Under the pieces are notes generated by a model that saw only the letters and a program-made list of their open reading frames with translations, was not told where the DNA came from and made no database searches. Both the position numbers and the translations under genes were made by a program. From assembly GCF_016097555.1 (NCBI RefSeq), contig NC_054706.1, forward strand, positions 74,182,674 to 74,246,673: DNA of 64,000 nt, read 5' to 3'. This stretch comes from Gigantopelta aegis. Lineage: Eukaryota > Mollusca > Gastropoda > Neomphalida > Peltospiridae. Below, one piece after another: positions 61,660-64,000 of the stretch (positions are counted from its first letter, which is position 1; every line of letters starts with the position of its first letter).

Positions 61660-64000
61660 AAAATTAGGGGCTTGGTCTAAAGAATGAAAGAAAAAACCTG
61701 ATGCCAAAAGTTACACTTCGATAACAGCAACTTATGTTATTTTCCCCACAAACAGGATAACACACACTACACCATTTGACATACCATCTTGGAAGTACTT
61801 GGTTAAGTATGAGAAAGAAAGCTTGCCAAGTGGAGTAAAATCTTTTTTACGAACAGTTCACATAATCAACTTTCCTAAAAAAAAATATTTCCAGGAACAT
61901 TACAGAAAAAATTAGTAGGATCAGTTGGCAGTTGTGTTTTTTAACTACATTAAAAAAAATTCCACTTATTAATAAAAAAAACCCCTGAAGAAACGAACAA
62001 AGACCCCGATTAAAAACATAATGTTTTTGGTTTTTTTAAAAGCCTTGTAGAATGCTCGCTTGCCTGGTTTTTGAGCTTAACGTTAAATGAATACACTGAG
62101 GCCGCTTTGACAGATGCTCTGCCTCATGTTAATGTAAAAATATAAGAAATTCCACAAGGTTTATTCTATGTCTACAACTAAAACTAACCCTAACCCTAAT
62201 GTTTGAACTGAACAAATAATCAGATCTTAGTATTTCTGCTACAGCAAAATTACATTGCAGCCAGAATAATTTATGCCCAGAACATTTTGTAGCTTACACA
62301 TGAACCAGTCAAGTCAATAATAGTGAATATTTGCAACAAAACTCTGAACTAAATGGAACCCAGGTTAAAATGTCTATACTGAGAGACATAAATAATGTAA
62401 TGGGCATTTTACTGATATTTTCGGAAAGAAATGTCATATATATATTATGCATGCGAACAAATGAGATACTGGTAACAACTAAGAGAAAGAAGATCTTGTG
62501 TGGGGTTATTTTTTTCCACGCAATAAAACAATTTTTTTCCCCAGCATTACTTATAGAATATTGAAAAAAGATAGGAAAAAAAAAAAAAAGTTGCTTTCAT
62601 AGGGAGACCAGTGCAGGCAAAGCATGTGCAAAAATATTTTCATATGTAATGCTGTGTTGCAATAAACACCATGTTATGTTTTTTGCTTCAAACTCATTTT
62701 ATTCCTTACCCCTCCACCACTTAAACATAATCATCTTTCATTTACTGTTGTTACCATGTTATTTTGTCCACATGTTTAAGCTTAATATATATGATATGAC
62801 ATTTCTGTAAGAAAATATTCATGCAATACCCATTGCATTATTTATGCCTCTCGGTATATTTTTGTGTAGGGTTGCTGCCTAGTATTGTATTTATTTTCAT
62901 CCAATGCAGAAATTTCAAATTATACATGTAGTATTCCTAACATAATGAACTATTTTCATTTTAATTTCTGATAAAGCAGTACTGGTAGTTTTTTAATATG
63001 CATATCAGTGGAATTAAGTGCTTTTGATATTGTTACCAGTTTTGACAGTGGGTCATTATGTATCATGTCTATATGTATACACTATCCATTCACCAATATA
63101 TCTGTCACAGTGAGAACATTTTAAATATTGATGTTAAAAGTAGGATTTGAAGAGGTAGCAGTATTTATTTTCTGCACACTTTTCGTCCTTTTTTGTATAA
63201 TCACACCATTACGGGCATTAAAACTCCTCTTAAATTTTAAATTGAAAAAAAAAATTATGTTGCAAATACTTTAAAAATCACCAATATCCCAGGGGTGGGG
63301 AAAAATTAAATTGTTAATCGGTCCCGCTTGATGTCATCATTAACGGGGGGGGGGGGGGGGGGGGGGTGTGTGTGTGACAGGGAAAAAAAAGAAAGGAATA
63401 AAAAAAATAACTTTTTTTTTTTTTTATCACAGTGGAAAAAAACCACCCCACAAATTGTATATATTTTACATAATGGAATAAATAATATAAAAAAGGAATA
63501 AAAGTTATGAATTTAAATCCCATATATGTATAAAAAGTATGAGTATTCAGTACTGTGTCTTGAAAATTAATAAAAGATCGCACCGTTGAAGCGTTTGACA
63601 GCCTGAGCCAGCACGTTTAGACAAAGAGATTAATAACGTCATCACTGATTGGACGACATTTGACCTCTACTGGCTCTCGAGATAACCAGTACATGTAGCT
63701 GTTCTGCTTACTCCCACTTGTTAACAAAAAAGTGGAAACCTTTTATTAATTTTAAAATCCTCTATAATTATTGGATAGACTACATTGAACAGTCAACAAT
63801 AAATACATTTATAGATTATTTCAGTATATTTTATGCTATTTCAAGCAGTTTGTATTGCACAAAAGTCTCTTGCTTCGGACTGGGACACTCGACCGACAAA
63901 GCTTCGTACATAGGTGTTGACATGTTGATTGTAACCAGTTGCAAACTCTGGGTCCTTTGTTTTAATTGGAGTGTAATACCTTGATGGCTCTCTCACCAAG
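61660..64000. other. Gene-free right flank
   Basis: AT-rich, with a poly-G/TG run at 63,345-63,378 and T runs near 63,410. Short open frames (for example 63,718-63,984) have no recognisable domain. 62,172-62,190 has two CCTAA units, too few to be telomeric. No gene is seen. Confidence 0.4.

Noticed and set aside
62165-62195. CCCTAA-like telomere repeat
   Set aside because: Only two units inside AT-rich sequence.

Overview
The window is animal nuclear DNA, most likely from a mollusc. The reasons are AT-rich sequence, widely spaced exons with GT/AG borders, many tRNA-derived SINEs of a type common in molluscan genomes, molluscan-style Polinton and LINE fossils, and two animal genes with clear orthologues. 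No bacterial-style operons are present. The species cannot be fixed from sequence alone; a gastropod or bivalve is my inference.

Layout. 1..1,960 is gene-free and holds a repeated 14-bp motif and a long GA microsatellite. 1,960..23,435 is a stack of insertions. A satellite of about 34-bp units (1,960..2,086 and 18,619..23,435) is split by a degenerate two-ORF LINE on the minus strand (2,087..18,618). The LINE is itself split by a solo LTR (5,924..7,121; 5-bp target duplication ATAGT) and by a defective Polinton/Maverick (7,699..18,158; 6-bp duplication CCGGGT). The Polinton keeps 55-bp-repeat-rich inverted termini, PC4-like, BIR/IAP-like, zinc-finger and packaging-ATPase genes, most with their own TATA box. 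It has in turn received a Tc1/mariner-like DNA transposon with about 240-bp inverted repeats (13,031..16,346) and SINEs, one of which (near 17,000) is interrupted by a 681-bp MITE. Inside the mariner-like element lies a tandem 249-bp repeat with a complete type I hammerhead ribozyme (13,726..13,828), the most striking single object in the window.

23,440..32,690 has SINEs, simple repeats, a 56-bp-arm palindrome (27,679..27,817) and a long AT-rich stretch that may include the 3' UTR of the next gene. 32,698..50,011 (minus) is a nine-exon carboxypeptidase E-like gene (505 aa, all splice phases consistent). 50,397..59,791 (plus) is a seven-exon TFAM-like gene (280 aa, two HMG boxes, presequence-like N terminus). 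The two genes are head to head with 385 bp between start codons, so the gap is probably a shared promoter. Introns of both carry SINEs, short inverted-repeat elements and small tandem repeats. 59,800..64,000 shows no recognisable gene.

How the genes work together: the carboxypeptidase is expected to trim basic residues from prohormones in the secretory pathway, and TFAM packages and transcribes mitochondrial DNA. They share only their start region. Genes in the 2..24 kb stack belong to the mobile elements and are mostly decayed.
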